Assembly (NCBI RefSeq): GCF_030848395.1
Contig: NZ_JAVDBT010000005.1
Coordinates: 124,001-188,000, forward strand
DNA length: 64,000 nt
DNA from: Pseudogemmobacter lacusdianii
Lineage (GTDB): Bacteria; Pseudomonadota; Alphaproteobacteria; Rhodobacterales; Rhodobacteraceae
Direction of reading: 5' to 3'
Made by a program: the position numbers and the translations under genes. This document shows, one piece after another, positions 1-9,891 of this stretch; position 1 is the first letter of the stretch, and every line of letters starts with the position of its first letter. A model generated the notes under the pieces. The model saw only the letters and a program-made list of their open reading frames with translations, had not been told where the DNA came from and did no database searches.

Positions 1-555
1 GAGCTGGCGCCGCTTTACGCACGGGCGAAGGCGTTGGGGTTGGATGTGAAAATCCACTCCGAGCAGCTTTCCCATGCTGGCGGCACCGCCTTTGCCGCGC
101 GGCACGGCGCGCTTTCGGCCGATCACCTTGAATATGCCACCGCCGAGGATGCCGCGTTGATGGCGGCTTCAGGCACTGTGGCGGTGCTCTTGCCCGGTGC
201 CTTCTACACCTTGCGTGAGACGGTGTTGCCTCCCGTTGAGGCCTTCCGCGCCGCAGGCGTGCCGATGGCGCTTTCGACCGATTGCAACCCCGGCACCTCG
301 CCGCTGACCTCGATCTTGATGACCATGAACATGGGCGCGACGCTCTTTAGGCTGACGGTGTCGGAATGCCTGAAAGCTGTGACCTGCAATGCCGCGCAAG
401 CGCTTGGTCTTTCAAACGAAACCGGGCGGATCGCGCCCGGACTCTCGGCCGATTTGGCGCTGTGGGATGTGGAAAGCCCCGCCCAGCTTGTCGCCCGTAT
501 TGGCTTTAACCCGCTCCACTCCCGCGTCTTCAGAGGTGCAGAATGCCCGCAATGA
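1..555 (+). CDS. hutI: imidazolonepropionase HutI, C-terminal part (cut by window edge)
   Basis: Third step of histidine degradation: hydrolysis of 4-imidazolone-5-propionate to N-formimidoyl-glutamate in the cytoplasm. The frame is open from base 1, so the 5' part lies outside the window; about 184 residues are visible, roughly the last 45% of a usual 400-residue HutI. Family marks of this amidohydrolase are present: KIHSEQL carries the metal His and the catalytic Glu, SADHLEY follows, and [10 protein letters not shown] carries the metal-binding Asp. The gene overlaps the start of hutH by 13 bases, so it belongs to the hut operon. Confidence 0.95.
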   Translation, partial: ELAPLYARAKALGLDVKIHSEQLSHAGGTAFAARHGALSADHLEYATAEDAALMAASGTVAVLLPGAFYTLRETVLPPVEAFRAAGVPMALSTDCNPGTSPLTSILMTMNMGATLFRLTVSECLKAVTCNAAQALGLSNETGRIAPGLSADLALWDVESPAQLVARIGFNPLHSRVFRGAECPQ

Positions 556-2105
556 CCCCGCTTATCCTGACCCCCGGAAACGCAACCCTGACCGAGCTTG
601 AGCAGGTCTGGCGCGAAGGGCTTGTCGTGCGCCTGCACGATTCTGCCCGCGCGGGCATCGCCACCTCGGCCGAGCGGATCGCGGCGGCGGCGGCGGGCAA
701 TGCGCCGGTTTACGGCGTCAATACCGGCTTTGGCAAACTCGCCTCGGTGCGGATCGCGCCGGCCGATACCGCCACGCTGCAACGCAACCTGATCTTGTCG
801 CATTGCTGCGGCGTGGGTGAGCCGGTTGAGCCGCAAACCGTGCGGCTGATCATGGTGCTGAAGCTTCTGAGCCTTGGCCGTGGTGCCTCGGGCGTGCGGC
901 CCGAACTGGTGGCGCTGCTCGAAGATATGCTGGCGCATGACGTGCTGCCGGTGATCCCGTCGCAAGGCTCGGTCGGCGCTTCGGGTGACTTGGCCCCGCT
1001 GGCCCATATGGCCGCCGTGATGCTGGGCGAGGGCCGGGCTTTGCACAAAGGCGTTGAGATGTCGGGCGCCGATGCGCTGGCAGCCGCCGGGCTGAAGCCT
1101 TTGACCTTGGCCGCGAAGGAAGGGCTGGCGCTGATCAACGGCACGCAAGTCTCGACCGCTTTTGCACTGGTCGGTCTTTTCGATGCCTTCCGTGCGGCCC
1201 GCGCGGCGCTGGTGGTCTCGTCGATGTCCACCGATGCGATCATGGGCTCGACCGCGCCCTTCATCGAGGAAATCCACACCCTGCGCGGCCATCGCGGCCA
1301 GATCATGTCGGCGCGCATCATCCGGGGGCTGATGGAAGGCTCGGCGATCCGCGAGAGCCACCAAGAGGGCGACAGCCGGGTGCAAGATCCCTATTGCATC
1401 CGCTGCCAGCCGCAAGTGACCGGCGCCTGCATTGACGTGCTTTTCCAAGCCGCGCGCACGCTGGAGATCGAGGCGAATGCCGCCACCGATAACCCGCTGG
1501 TGCTGACCAGCGCCGAAGGCGAGCCGTCGCTGATTATCTCGGGCGGGAACTTCCACGCCGAGCCGGTGGCGCTGGCCGCTGACCAGATCGCGCTGGCTTT
1601 GTCCGAGATCGGTGCCATCGCACAGCGCCGCATTGCGATGATGGTTGATCCGGCGATGAGCTTTGGCTTGCCGCCCTTCCTGACCAATGATCCGGGTCTG
1701 AACAGTGGGCTGATGATCGCCGAGGTCACCTCGGCCGCGCTGATGAGCGAGAATAAGCACCTCGCCAATCCCTGCTCGACCGATTCCACCCCGACCAGCG
1801 CCAACCAAGAGGACCATGTCAGCATGGCCGCTCATGGGGCGCGGCGCTTGCGTCGGATGAACGCAAACCTGGCGCATATCATCGGGATCGAGGCGATCTG
1901 TGCTGCCGCCGGGATCGAGGCGCGTGCGCCCTTGGCCACCTCGGGGCCCTTGGGTGCGGCTTTGGCGCGGCTGCGTCAGGACATCGCCCCGCTCGAGCAG
2001 GACCGCTACCTTGCCCCCGATCTGGAACTGGCAGCGGTGCTGGTCTCCAGCGATGCTTTGGCCAAAGCCGTTCCGGCCGCGCTCTTTGCTGAGCTGCGCC
2101 CGTGA
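543..2105 (+). CDS. hutH: histidine ammonia-lyase
   Basis: Removes ammonia from L-histidine to give trans-urocanate, the committed step of the hut pathway. The 520-residue length is usual. The Ala-Ser-Gly triad that cyclises into the MIO electrophile is at residues 146-148 within [15 protein letters not shown], and the active-site Tyr is at about residue 57 in [10 protein letters not shown]. The ATG at 543 lies inside the end of hutI; an ATG nine bases on (552) is an equally acceptable start. The stop overlaps the GTG of hutG as GTGA, which points to translational coupling. Confidence 0.97.
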   Translation: MPAMTPLILTPGNATLTELEQVWREGLVVRLHDSARAGIATSAERIAAAAAGNAPVYGVNTGFGKLASVRIAPADTATLQRNLILSHCCGVGEPVEPQTVRLIMVLKLLSLGRGASGVRPELVALLEDMLAHDVLPVIPSQGSVGASGDLAPLAHMAAVMLGEGRALHKGVEMSGADALAAAGLKPLTLAAKEGLALINGTQVSTAFALVGLFDAFRAARAALVVSSMSTDAIMGSTAPFIEEIHTLRGHRGQIMSARIIRGLMEGSAIRESHQEGDSRVQDPYCIRCQPQVTGACIDVLFQAARTLEIEANAATDNPLVLTSAEGEPSLIISGGNFHAEPVALAADQIALALSEIGAIAQRRIAMMVDPAMSFGLPPFLTNDPGLNSGLMIAEVTSAALMSENKHLANPCSTDSTPTSANQEDHVSMAAHGARRLRRMNANLAHIIGIEAICAAAGIEARAPLATSGPLGAALARLRQDIAPLEQDRYLAPDLELAAVLVSSDALAKAVPAALFAELRP

Positions 2106-2905
2106 AACCAGTCGAAGTCCAACAAGGCGACAGCCCCATCATCTTGGGGCTGCCACATACCGGCACCTTTCTGCCCGAGAATATCCGCGCGGCCTTGAAC
2201 CCGCGCGGGCAGGTTCTGGCCGATACCGATTGGCATATCGAGCGGCTTTATGACCAGCTTTTGCCCGGTGCCACCACGGTACGGGCGACCTTTCACCGCT
2301 ATGTCATCGATGCCAATCGCGGCCCCGAGGATGAAAGCCTTTACCCCGGCCAGAACACCACTGGCTTGGTGCCGCTGACCGATTTCGACGGCCATCCGAT
2401 CTGGGAGCGAGAGCCGGATGCCGCAGAAGTTGCAGCGCGGCTGAAGCTCTGGCACGCGCCCTATCACGCCGCCTTGCGCGCCGAGATTGAGCGGGTGCGG
2501 GCGCGGCACGGCGTGGCGATCCTTTACGATTGCCACTCGATCCGCTCGGTGATCCCTTTCCTCTTCGAGGGCGCCTTGCCCGATTTCAACATCGGCACGG
2601 TTGGCGGGCAAAGCTGCGCGCCGCAGATCGAGGCCGAGACCTTGCGCATCTGTCAGGCCACCGGCCGCAGCACGGTGCTGAACGGGCGTTTCAAGGGTGG
2701 CTGGACCACCCGCCATTACGGCAAGCCCGAAACGGGTGTGCATGCGATCCAGATGGAGTTGGCGCAATCCACCCATCTTGCGAGCGAACTGCCGCCCTAT
2801 GCCTATGACCCCGAGCGCGCGGCCTCTCTGCGCGTGCCATTGGCCGAACTGCTGGCCAGCCTTGCCGCGCTCGCGCCGACCCTTTCCAAGGAATCTCTTC
2901 GATGA
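2102..2905 (+). CDS. hutG: N-formylglutamate amidohydrolase (HutG-type)
   Basis: Releases formate and glutamate from N-formylglutamate, the end of the five-step hut route. The 267-residue protein has the N-formylglutamate amidohydrolase family pattern: [11 protein letters not shown] at the N terminus, [18 protein letters not shown] and YDCHSIRS in order. The GTG start at 2102 overlaps the hutH stop, and the stop overlaps the next ATG as ATGA. This form normally needs a formimidoylglutamate deiminase (HutF); hutF is not visible, so it probably lies upstream of the window or elsewhere. Confidence 0.92.
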   Translation: MKPVEVQQGDSPIILGLPHTGTFLPENIRAALNPRGQVLADTDWHIERLYDQLLPGATTVRATFHRYVIDANRGPEDESLYPGQNTTGLVPLTDFDGHPIWEREPDAAEVAARLKLWHAPYHAALRAEIERVRARHGVAILYDCHSIRSVIPFLFEGALPDFNIGTVGGQSCAPQIEAETLRICQATGRSTVLNGRFKGGWTTRHYGKPETGVHAIQMELAQSTHLASELPPYAYDPERAASLRVPLAELLASLAALAPTLSKESLR

Positions 2906-4095
2906 AACCGCTCAATGGCATTCGGGTGCTTGACCTGACCCGAGTCCTGGCAGGTCCCTTCTGCACCGCCATCTTGGCCGATCTTGGTGCCGAGGTGATC
3001 AAGCTTGAGCCGCCGCAGGGCGATGATTATCGCCATATCGGCCCGTTTAGCGCAGGTGAATCCGCGCTTTTCACGCTGAACAATCGTGGCAAGCAGTCGC
3101 TGGTTGTGGATCTCAAGGCCGATGAGGGCCGCGCGCTGGCGCTGAAGCTGGCGGTGTCTTGCGATGTGGTGGTTGAGAACTTCCGCCCCGGCGTCGCCGA
3201 CCGGCTGGGCATTGGCGCCGATGCCTTGCGCGCCGTCAATCCGAACGTGGTCGTCGCTTCGATCTCGGGCTTTGGCCAAGAGGGGCCGGCGGCTGATCTG
3301 CCCGCCTATGATCTTGTCGTGCAAGCCATGTCGGGCTGGATGGATTCCACCGGCGCAGAGGGCGGCGATCCAATGCGCACGGGCGAGTCCATCGGCGATG
3401 TCGCCGCCGGGCTTTACGCCACGATCGGCATTCTGGCCGCTTTGCAAGGCCGCGCCGCCAATGGTGGCACCCATGTCGATATTGCGATGATGGACTGCCT
3501 TGTCGCCATGCTGCCCACCAGCCATGCGCTGCACCATTATGCTGGCCAGCGGGTCACCCGCACCGGCAATCGCCATCCGCTCTCGACCCCCTTTGGCGCC
3601 TTCCGCAGCGCCGATGGCCAAGTGATCATCGCCGTCTTGGGCCCGCGCCAGTTTGCCGGTCTTTGCGATCTGATGGGCCAGCCGCAGCTTGCCAGCGACC
3701 CGCGCTTCAACAGCGATGAGGCGCGGACCTCCAACGAACCCGCCTTGCGCGCGCTGATCGAGGGCTGGACCACCACGCTTTCGACCGAGGCGCTGATCGC
3801 CGCATTGCGCGGGGCAGGGATCCCGACCGCGCCGATCCAATCGCTGGCCGAGGCGCTGGAAAGCCCGCATGCCAAAGCGCGCGGGCTGGTGGCCGATCTG
3901 CCGCATCACAGCCTTGGGCAAAGCCCGGTCGCCGGGCAACCGCTGCGCTTTGACGGCGCAAAACCCTTGTCCGCCACCGGCGCTCCGGCGCTTGGCGGCG
4001 ATACCCGCCCGGTGCTGACCGCCTTGGGCCTTACCGCCGACCAGATTGCCGGGCTGATCGCCGCTGGCATCGTACAGGAAGCCGACCATGCCTGA
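2902..4095 (+). CDS. class III (CaiB/BaiF) CoA-transferase inside the hut operon
   Basis: Moves CoA between two carboxylic acids through an aspartyl-CoA anhydride. The 397-residue protein starts with the family signature LNGIRVLDLTRVLAGPF. The expected catalytic Asp is D166 in GESIGDVAAG. It is joined to hutG by an ATGA overlap, and the downstream acyl-CoA dehydrogenase starts inside its last codons, so it is co-translated with both. No CoA ester occurs in the standard histidine pathway, so the role is open. I infer a substrate related to urocanate, such as imidazolepropionate. A glutaryl-CoA transferase (GcdG-like) is the main alternative. Confidence 0.88.
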   Translation: MKPLNGIRVLDLTRVLAGPFCTAILADLGAEVIKLEPPQGDDYRHIGPFSAGESALFTLNNRGKQSLVVDLKADEGRALALKLAVSCDVVVENFRPGVADRLGIGADALRAVNPNVVVASISGFGQEGPAADLPAYDLVVQAMSGWMDSTGAEGGDPMRTGESIGDVAAGLYATIGILAALQGRAANGGTHVDIAMMDCLVAMLPTSHALHHYAGQRVTRTGNRHPLSTPFGAFRSADGQVIIAVLGPRQFAGLCDLMGQPQLASDPRFNSDEARTSNEPALRALIEGWTTTLSTEALIAALRGAGIPTAPIQSLAEALESPHAKARGLVADLPHHSLGQSPVAGQPLRFDGAKPLSATGAPALGGDTRPVLTALGLTADQIAGLIAAGIVQEADHA

Positions 4096-5230
4096 CTATT
4101 CCCACCTTTTGGATGAGGCCGAACGCGGCTTCATGGATATGCTGAACCGTTTTGCGGCCGAGGAAATCGCGCCGCTTGCGGCGCAGACCGATGAGACGGC
4201 GGCTTTCGTTCATCAGCAGATCGCAGCCCTTGGCGCGACCGGCATGATGGGGGCGAACCTGCCCGAGGCTTGGGGCGGCGCCGATATCTCGGCCCATGCG
4301 TTGTTTGAGGCGGTTGCGACCATCGCCGGGGCCTGCGCCTCGACCGTCTCGGCGCTGACCGCACATTATCTGGCAACGGATTCGCTTCTGATCGGTGGCG
4401 ATGACGCGATGCGCGCGCGCTATCTGCCCGCCGCCGCCGAAGGCCGCATGCTGGGCGCCTTTGCGCTGACCGAGCCCAATGCGGGTTCCGACCCCGGCGA
4501 TATGCGCACCCGCGCCGAGCGGGAAGGCGACGGCTGGCGCATTCGCGGCCGCAAATGCTTTATCTCGAACGGCGGCGTGGCCGATTTCATCGTGGTCTAT
4601 GCGGTGACCGATCCCGCGGCAGCGCATCGCGGCATCTCGGCCTTCGTGGTCGAGAAGGGCACGCCCGGTCTGGTGCCGGGCCGGGTTGAGCAAACCATGG
4701 GCCTGCGCGGCGGCCATGTCTGGGAGCTGGACATCGACTGCTATGTCCCGGCTGAAAACTGCGTCGGCCCCGAAGGCTCGGGCTTCCGCACCGCCATGAA
4801 GGTCTTGGACAATGGCCGCGTCGAAGTGGCGGCAATGTGCGTTGGCATCGCGCGCGCTGCACTGAGCGCTGCCCGCGACTGGTCCAAATCGCGCATCATC
4901 GGCGGCGAGCCTTTGGCGGCAAAGCAAGGTATCCGCTGGAAGCTGGCCGATATGGAGACCGATCTCGCCGCAGCCGAGCTTTTGGCGCATGAGGCCGCCC
5001 GCCAGCGCCAAGCCGGGCAACGCTTCACCGCCGCTGCAAGCCGCGCCAAGCTTTTCGCTTCGGAAGCGGCGGGACGCATCGCCGATCAGGCGATCCAGAT
5101 CCATGGCGGCTATGGCTACACCCGTGATTTCCCTCTGGAACGCCACGCCCGCGACCTGCGGATCATGCGGATCTACGAGGGCTCGTCCGAGATCCAACGC
5201 AATATCATTTCCGGCATTTTGCTCGCCTGA
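4088..5230 (+). CDS. acyl-CoA dehydrogenase inside the hut operon
   Basis: FAD enzyme that makes an alpha,beta double bond in an acyl-CoA and passes electrons to ETF. The 380 residues show the family order: N-terminal helical domain, ALTEPNAGSD near 127-135, and the C-terminal helical domain. The catalytic-base Glu is E364 in IYEGSSEIQ, the position used by short-chain acyl-CoA dehydrogenases. The C terminus lacks the YEGTHDIH form typical of glutaryl-CoA dehydrogenase, which argues against GcdH. The ATG at 4088 follows AGGAAG and overlaps the CoA-transferase end by 8 bases. Together the pair resembles the CaiA/CaiB carnitine system in logic. Confidence 0.9.
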   Translation: MPDYSHLLDEAERGFMDMLNRFAAEEIAPLAAQTDETAAFVHQQIAALGATGMMGANLPEAWGGADISAHALFEAVATIAGACASTVSALTAHYLATDSLLIGGDDAMRARYLPAAAEGRMLGAFALTEPNAGSDPGDMRTRAEREGDGWRIRGRKCFISNGGVADFIVVYAVTDPAAAHRGISAFVVEKGTPGLVPGRVEQTMGLRGGHVWELDIDCYVPAENCVGPEGSGFRTAMKVLDNGRVEVAAMCVGIARAALSAARDWSKSRIIGGEPLAAKQGIRWKLADMETDLAAAELLAHEAARQRQAGQRFTAAASRAKLFASEAAGRIADQAIQIHGGYGYTRDFPLERHARDLRIMRIYEGSSEIQRNIISGILLA

Positions 5231-5245
5231 GGAGGGCACGACATC

Positions 5246-6940
5246 ATGACAAACCCACGTCACAACACCCGCGACATCTACCCGGCGACCGGGACCGATC
5301 TGACCGCGAAAAGCTGGCTCACCGAAGCGGCTTTGCGGATGCTGATGAACAACCTGCATCCCGATGTGGCCGAAAACCCGCATGAGCTGGTGGTTTATGG
5401 CGGTATTGGTCGGGCGGCGCGGACCTGGAAGGACTTTGACCTGATCTGCGACGCGTTGCGCGATCTGGAAGAAGACGAGACGCTGCTCGTGCAATCGGGC
5501 AAGCCGGTCTCGATCGTGCGCACCCATAAGGATGCGCCGCGCGTGCTGATCGCCAACTCGAACCTGGTGCCGCGTTGGGCCAATTGGGAGCATTTCAACG
5601 AATTGGACCGCAAGGGTCTGATGATGTATGGCCAAATGACCGCAGGGTCGTGGATCTACATCGGCGCCCAAGGCATCGTGCAAGGCACCTATGAGACCTT
5701 TGCCGAGATGGGCCGCCAGCATTACGGTGGCGATCTGACCGGCAAATGGGTGCTGACCGGCGGTTTGGGCGGCATGGGTGGCGCACAGCCTTTGGCGGCG
5801 GTCTTCGCCGGCGCGTCCTGCCTTGCGGTTGAGGTGGATGAGACCCGCATCGACTTCCGTATCCGCACCAAATACGTTGATGCGAAAGCGAAAACCCTTG
5901 ATGAAGCGCTGGCGATGATCGCCGAGTGGAATGCCAAGGGCGAAGCGAAATCGGTGGGTCTTTTGGGCAATGCTGCCGAGATCTTCCCCGAGATCCTGCG
6001 CCGCCAACTGGCGGGTGAGCCGCTGCCGAATGGCCGCCCCGATATCGTGACCGACCAAACCTCGGCCCATGACCCGGTGCATGGCTACTGCCCGACCGGC
6101 TGGACCGTGGCCGAATGGCGCGCCAAGCAAGAAAGCGATCCGGCAGGCGTTGAGAAGGCCGCGCGCGCTTCGATGCGTGCCCATGTCGAGGCGATGGTTG
6201 GTTTCCATGACGCCGGCGTGCCGACGGTGGATTACGGCAACAACATCCGTCAGATGGCTTTGGAAGAGGGCTTCGAGCGCGCCTTTGCCTTCCCGGGCTT
6301 CGTGCCGGCTTGCATCCGTCCGCTCTTCTGCCAAGGCATCGGCCCGTTCCGCTGGGCGGCTCTGTCGGGCGATCCGGAGGATATCGCGAAGACCGACGCC
6401 GCGATGAAGAAGCTCTTCCCGGAGAACACCCATCTGCACCGCTGGCTCGACATGGCGGGCGAGCGTATCGCCTTCCAAGGTCTGCCCGCCCGCATCTGCT
6501 GGATCGGTCTGGGCGATCGTCACCGCGCCGGTCTGATGTTCAACGAAATGGTCGCCAGCGGTGAGCTGAAGGCCCCGATCGTGATCGGCCGTGACCACCT
6601 CGACAGCGGCTCGGTCGCCAGCCCCAACCGCGAGACCGAAGGCATGATGGACGGATCGGACGCCGTGTCGGATTGGCCGCTGCTGAACGCGCTGACCAAC
6701 ACCGCCTCGGGCGCGACTTGGGTGTCGATCCACCACGGCGGCGGCGTTGGCATGGGCTTCAGCCAACATGCGGGCGTGGTCATCGTGGCCGATGGCACCG
6801 AAGATGCCGCGCGTCGGTTGGAGCGCGTTTTGTGGAACGACCCGGCCTCGGGCGTGATGCGCCACGCCGATGCGGGCTATGAGCTGGCCAAGGATTGTGC
6901 GCGCCTGCACAACCTGCGCCTGCCGGGCATCCTCGGGTGA
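5246..6940 (+). CDS. hutU: urocanate hydratase
   Basis: Adds water to urocanate to give 4-imidazolone-5-propionate, using tightly bound NAD+ as an electrophile. The 564-residue length is usual (about 555-560). The glycine-rich NAD site [12 protein letters not shown] is at about 171-182, and the hallmark [15 protein letters not shown] holds the conserved Cys418. The ATG at 5246 follows the AGGAGGG site at 5230-5236. The last codon overlaps the GTG of hutD. It sits directly behind the acyl-CoA dehydrogenase gene. Confidence 0.98.
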   Translation: MTNPRHNTRDIYPATGTDLTAKSWLTEAALRMLMNNLHPDVAENPHELVVYGGIGRAARTWKDFDLICDALRDLEEDETLLVQSGKPVSIVRTHKDAPRVLIANSNLVPRWANWEHFNELDRKGLMMYGQMTAGSWIYIGAQGIVQGTYETFAEMGRQHYGGDLTGKWVLTGGLGGMGGAQPLAAVFAGASCLAVEVDETRIDFRIRTKYVDAKAKTLDEALAMIAEWNAKGEAKSVGLLGNAAEIFPEILRRQLAGEPLPNGRPDIVTDQTSAHDPVHGYCPTGWTVAEWRAKQESDPAGVEKAARASMRAHVEAMVGFHDAGVPTVDYGNNIRQMALEEGFERAFAFPGFVPACIRPLFCQGIGPFRWAALSGDPEDIAKTDAAMKKLFPENTHLHRWLDMAGERIAFQGLPARICWIGLGDRHRAGLMFNEMVASGELKAPIVIGRDHLDSGSVASPNRETEGMMDGSDAVSDWPLLNALTNTASGATWVSIHHGGGVGMGFSQHAGVVIVADGTEDAARRLERVLWNDPASGVMRHADAGYELAKDCARLHNLRLPGILG

Positions 6941-7479
6941 GGGGCGTCTTCCAAGCTGCCGAACGCAAGTTCACCGCTTGGAGGAACGGCGGCGGAGAGA
7001 CGGCGGAAATCGCCGTCTCTCCCGCTGGCGCCGACTTCGAGACCTTTGACTGGCGCATCTCAACCGCCATCGTGGCGTCGGATGGGCCGTTCTCAAGCTT
7101 TCCCAATGTGGACCGGGTTCTGACGGTGATCGAGGGCGGACCGATGCGTCTTTCGGTGGGCGGTGAGGTCCATGAGCTGGAGGCGGCAAGCCCGCCTTTG
7201 GCCTTTGCCGGCGATCAGCCTTGCGAGGCACAGCTTTTGGGGGGGCCGCTACTGGACTTCAACGTCATGATCCGCCGGCCTTTGCGGGCCGAGGTCACGC
7301 GCGGGCCGTTCACCCTGCCGCCGCCGGGGGCGGTGGCGCGCTTGGCTTTGCTGATGGAGCCTGCCGCCGGTCTTAACCCGCTGGACTTGGTCGATCTTGA
7401 CGCTTGCGAGCCTTCCTTGCTGCAAGCGCTTGAAGGTGCGGCAGTTTTGACTGTGTCGATCTGGCCTTTGGGTCTTTAA
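6937..7479 (+). CDS. hutD: HutD family protein
   Basis: A cupin-like protein found in many hut operons; work in Pseudomonas points to a governor role limiting hut activity, but its biochemistry is not settled. I take the GTG at 6937, which overlaps the hutU stop as GTGA in the same way as the hutH/hutG junction, giving 180 residues. The frame is open further upstream but would invade hutU by 42 bases. Motifs seen: [35 protein letters not shown] and [10 protein letters not shown]. The stop overlaps the end of the convergent hutC gene by four bases. Confidence 0.9.
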   Translation: MRGVFQAAERKFTAWRNGGGETAEIAVSPAGADFETFDWRISTAIVASDGPFSSFPNVDRVLTVIEGGPMRLSVGGEVHELEAASPPLAFAGDQPCEAQLLGGPLLDFNVMIRRPLRAEVTRGPFTLPPPGAVARLALLMEPAAGLNPLDLVDLDACEPSLLQALEGAAVLTVSIWPLGL

Positions 7480-8204
7480 GCATCCCCGCTGGGCGAGAAA
7501 TCGGCCAGCAATTGGTGGCGATCGCCGGGATAGGTTTGGGTCACCAGCGTGACCCATTCACCCGCCACTTCCGTGCGCCGCTTCACCTCAAGGCAGGGCG
7601 TGCCCAGCGGCAAGCCAAGGTCGCGCGCCATCTGACCAAGCGCTGGCACCGCGCGAATGCGGTGCTGCGCCGAGGTCCAAGGCACCTCTTTGACCAGCCA
7701 CGCACCGGGCGCCATTTGACGGAAATCCGCAGCGGCTGATTGCGGCGCGACATCAGGATTGATCAGCCGCGCCTCATGGCAAAACGGCAGATCGCCCGCA
7801 TGATGCACGCCGCGCAATTCCAAAACCTGACCCGAGGCATTGGCCATTCTCGGATCGTCGCGTTCGTCATCCGAAGCGGCGCGGAGATGACGCTCTAAAA
7901 GTTCAAACCGCCAGGTTAGCCCAAGGGCCGCAACTTCATTGGCAATGTCCGAGATTTCCATCACCGCCGATTGCGCCATTGGGCGCGCGACGAAAGTGCC
8001 CAGCTTTTTGCGTCGGATCAGATGGCCTTCACGTGTCAGCTGGCTCAAGACCTTGTTCATGGTCATCCGCGAGACGCCGTACGTCTCAGCCAACTGCGTC
8101 TCAAAGGGCAGCTGAAAGCCGGGGGGCCAATCACCTTGAGTGATGCGATCCCGAAAATCCGCGAGAATGCGTTCGTGATGGGTCTTGCGTTCTTCGGTCT
8201 TCAA
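7476..8204 (-). CDS. hutC: histidine utilisation repressor HutC (GntR family)
   Basis: Transcriptional repressor of hut genes that responds to urocanate. The 242 residues have an N-terminal winged helix-turn-helix (about 10-75, with PFETQLAETYGVSRMTMNK) and a UTRA ligand domain in the second half. The reading frame is blocked by a TAG just upstream, and the only plausible start is a TTG at 8204, which suggests weak translation. The gene is convergent with hutD, so the operator controlling the operon is expected upstream of the window. I found no clear HutC-type palindrome near this gene. Confidence 0.9.
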   Translation of the reverse strand: MKTEERKTHHERILADFRDRITQGDWPPGFQLPFETQLAETYGVSRMTMNKVLSQLTREGHLIRRKKLGTFVARPMAQSAVMEISDIANEVAALGLTWRFELLERHLRAASDDERDDPRMANASGQVLELRGVHHAGDLPFCHEARLINPDVAPQSAAADFRQMAPGAWLVKEVPWTSAQHRIRAVPALGQMARDLGLPLGTPCLEVKRRTEVAGEWVTLVTQTYPGDRHQLLADFSPSGDA

Positions 8205-8679
8205 TGCGGCCTACCCAGATAATCCGGCTTATTGAGTTGAAGGATATAGGAGATTTTCCACACAAGCTATGCAGCGTTTCAATAAAGATTGCGACTTGAA
8301 CGATTGTTGATTGCGCGAAGAAGGCTGTTCCAGATTGATGCAATTGCCCAAAACTCTGGGGCTGAGGATGTGATTTTGTAACCGAAGGCGACCATGCCGC
8401 TTTTTAATCCATTGGCTTGTAGCCGAAATTCACCGCCTGAATTCGCGCAAAGTTTGGCGCGATGCAGGCGGAGGATTGTGCGCAGCGGTTGAAGGGCTTG
8501 CGGTGGTCGGTGTCACCTGGCTGGGCAGGGGGCTTTGCGCTGGGTACATTCGGGTCTTGCGGTGCATTGCTTTGGAACGGCTTTGCACAGAGTTACAACG
8601 CTGTTGCAAATTCCAGCTAGCAGCAAAGGGCTGCCCCCTTGGGGGCGGCCCAAGGGACCACAGAAGGTGACGCCAAGAC
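8205..8679. other. 475-base gap between hutC and chrA
   Basis: No convincing gene. The left half (about 8220-8340) is clearly AT-richer than the flanking genes and should hold the hutC promoter; no strong sigma-70 match was found. A short open frame at 8476-8670 has no ribosome site and no recognisable protein. A GC-rich hairpin at 8628-8651 (GGGCTGCCCCC paired with GGGGGCGGCCC) lies just before the chrA ribosome-binding site at about 8662-8667 and could modulate chrA expression. Confidence 0.5.
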
Positions 8680-9885
8680 GTGACGCATGATCCGCAAATC
8701 GCCTCGCAGGGGGGCAGCGCCGCCGAGGTCTTCGGGGCCTTTCTCAAGCTTGGCCTAACAGCTTTCGGCGGCCCGATCGCGCATCTTGGCTATTTCCGCG
8801 AGGCCTTTGTGGCGCGCAGAGGTTGGCTTTCGGATGCGGCCTATGCCGATCTGGTGGCGCTGTGTCAGTTCTTGCCGGGGCCAGCCTCGTCGCAGGTGGG
8901 CGTTGCTTTGGGCGTGATGCGCGCCGGATGGTTGGGCGGATTGGCGGCCTTTGTCGGCTTCACTTTGCCCTCGGCGTTGATCTTGCTGGTGCTGGGACTG
9001 ACGGCAGCCAATCTCACAGGCCCGGTTGGGAGCGGGATCTTGGACGGGTTGAAAATCGCGGCGGTGGCCATCGTGGCGCAGGCGGTTTTGGGCATGGCGC
9101 GCAGCCTTTGCCCCGACCGTGAGCGCGCAGCAATCGCAGCAGGCGCGGTGGTACTTTTGGCCTTTCTGCCGCCCGCGCTGGCCATGATTGGGGCGATCAT
9201 ACTGGGGGGGATACTGGGCCTGGGCTTGGGGCGAGGGACCGGCAGCATCCTTGGTCAGCCTTTGACGATCGCGGTGACGAAACTCCATGCAGGGCTTGCA
9301 CTTGCGACATTCGTGCTGCTGTTTTTGGGTCTGCCCCTTCTGGCCAGCCAGTCGCAAACCGGTGCGCTGTTGGACGGCTTTTACCGCGCCGGGACGCTGG
9401 TCTTTGGTGGCGGTCATGTGGTCTTGCCACTTTTGCAGGCCGAGGTGGTGGCACCGGGTTGGGTGACGCCGGATCAGTTCCTGATGGGCTATGCTGCCGC
9501 GCAAGCCGTGCCGGGCCCCCTGTTCACCTTTGCCGCCTATCTTGGTGCGGTGCTGGGGCCTGAACCAAACGGAGTGTTGGGCGCGGCATTGGCTCTGACG
9601 GCGCTGTTCTTACCGGGATTTTTGCTGCTGATCGCGGTTCTGCCCTATTGGGAAAGCTTGCGCGCCAACCGCAAAACCCAAGCGGCGATGCAGGGCGCGA
9701 ATGCGGCGGTTGTTGGCATTCTGGGGGCGGCGCTTTACGATCCGGTCTTCACCTCCGCGATCGGCGGCATGCCGGATTTCGCCTTGGCGCTGGCCTTGTT
9801 CGTGGCACTGACGGCTTGGAAAGCGCCACCATGGCTGGTGGTGCTTTTCGCTGGTCTGGGCGGGGTTCTGCTGGCGCAGCTTTAG
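8680..9885 (+). CDS. chrA: chromate ion transporter ChrA, long-chain form
   Basis: Inner-membrane CHR-family protein; long forms export chromate, although many chromosomal members have unproven substrates. The 401 residues form two homologous halves. The first has FLKLGLTAFGGPIAHLGYFR and LCQFLPGPASSQVG; the second has GTLVFGGGHVVLPLL and YAAAQAVPGPLFTFAAYLG. Each half is followed by hydrophobic segments. The GTG start at 8680 follows AGAAGG at about 8662. The gene stands alone; no chrB regulator is adjacent. It ends seven bases before the convergent LacI-type gene. Confidence 0.93.
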   Translation: MTHDPQIASQGGSAAEVFGAFLKLGLTAFGGPIAHLGYFREAFVARRGWLSDAAYADLVALCQFLPGPASSQVGVALGVMRAGWLGGLAAFVGFTLPSALILLVLGLTAANLTGPVGSGILDGLKIAAVAIVAQAVLGMARSLCPDRERAAIAAGAVVLLAFLPPALAMIGAIILGGILGLGLGRGTGSILGQPLTIAVTKLHAGLALATFVLLFLGLPLLASQSQTGALLDGFYRAGTLVFGGGHVVLPLLQAEVVAPGWVTPDQFLMGYAAAQAVPGPLFTFAAYLGAVLGPEPNGVLGAALALTALFLPGFLLLIAVLPYWESLRANRKTQAAMQGANAAVVGILGAALYDPVFTSAIGGMPDFALALALFVALTAWKAPPWLVVLFAGLGGVLLAQL

Positions 9886-9891
9886 GCCGCG

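Noticed and set aside
204-1877. A 557-codon minus-strand open frame opposite hutH
   Set aside because: Same shadow composition; hutH with its MIO site is certain on the plus strand.
2902-5230. Reading the CoA-transferase/dehydrogenase pair as glutaryl-CoA metabolism (gcdG/gcdH)
   Set aside because: The dehydrogenase lacks the YEGTHDIH C-terminal signature of glutaryl-CoA dehydrogenase and has the short-chain form YEGSSEIQ; the genes are locked into the hut operon. Kept only as an alternative.
4031-6910. A 959-codon open frame on the minus strand opposite the CoA-transferase, acyl-CoA dehydrogenase and hutU genes
   Set aside because: It is antisense to three clearly homologous genes, is rich in Arg/His/Gln/Gly as expected for a GC-rich shadow frame, and matches no family.
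8476-8670. A 64-codon open frame before chrA
   Set aside because: No ribosome site, Cys/Leu-rich composition without a pattern, and it overlaps the hairpin near the chrA start.
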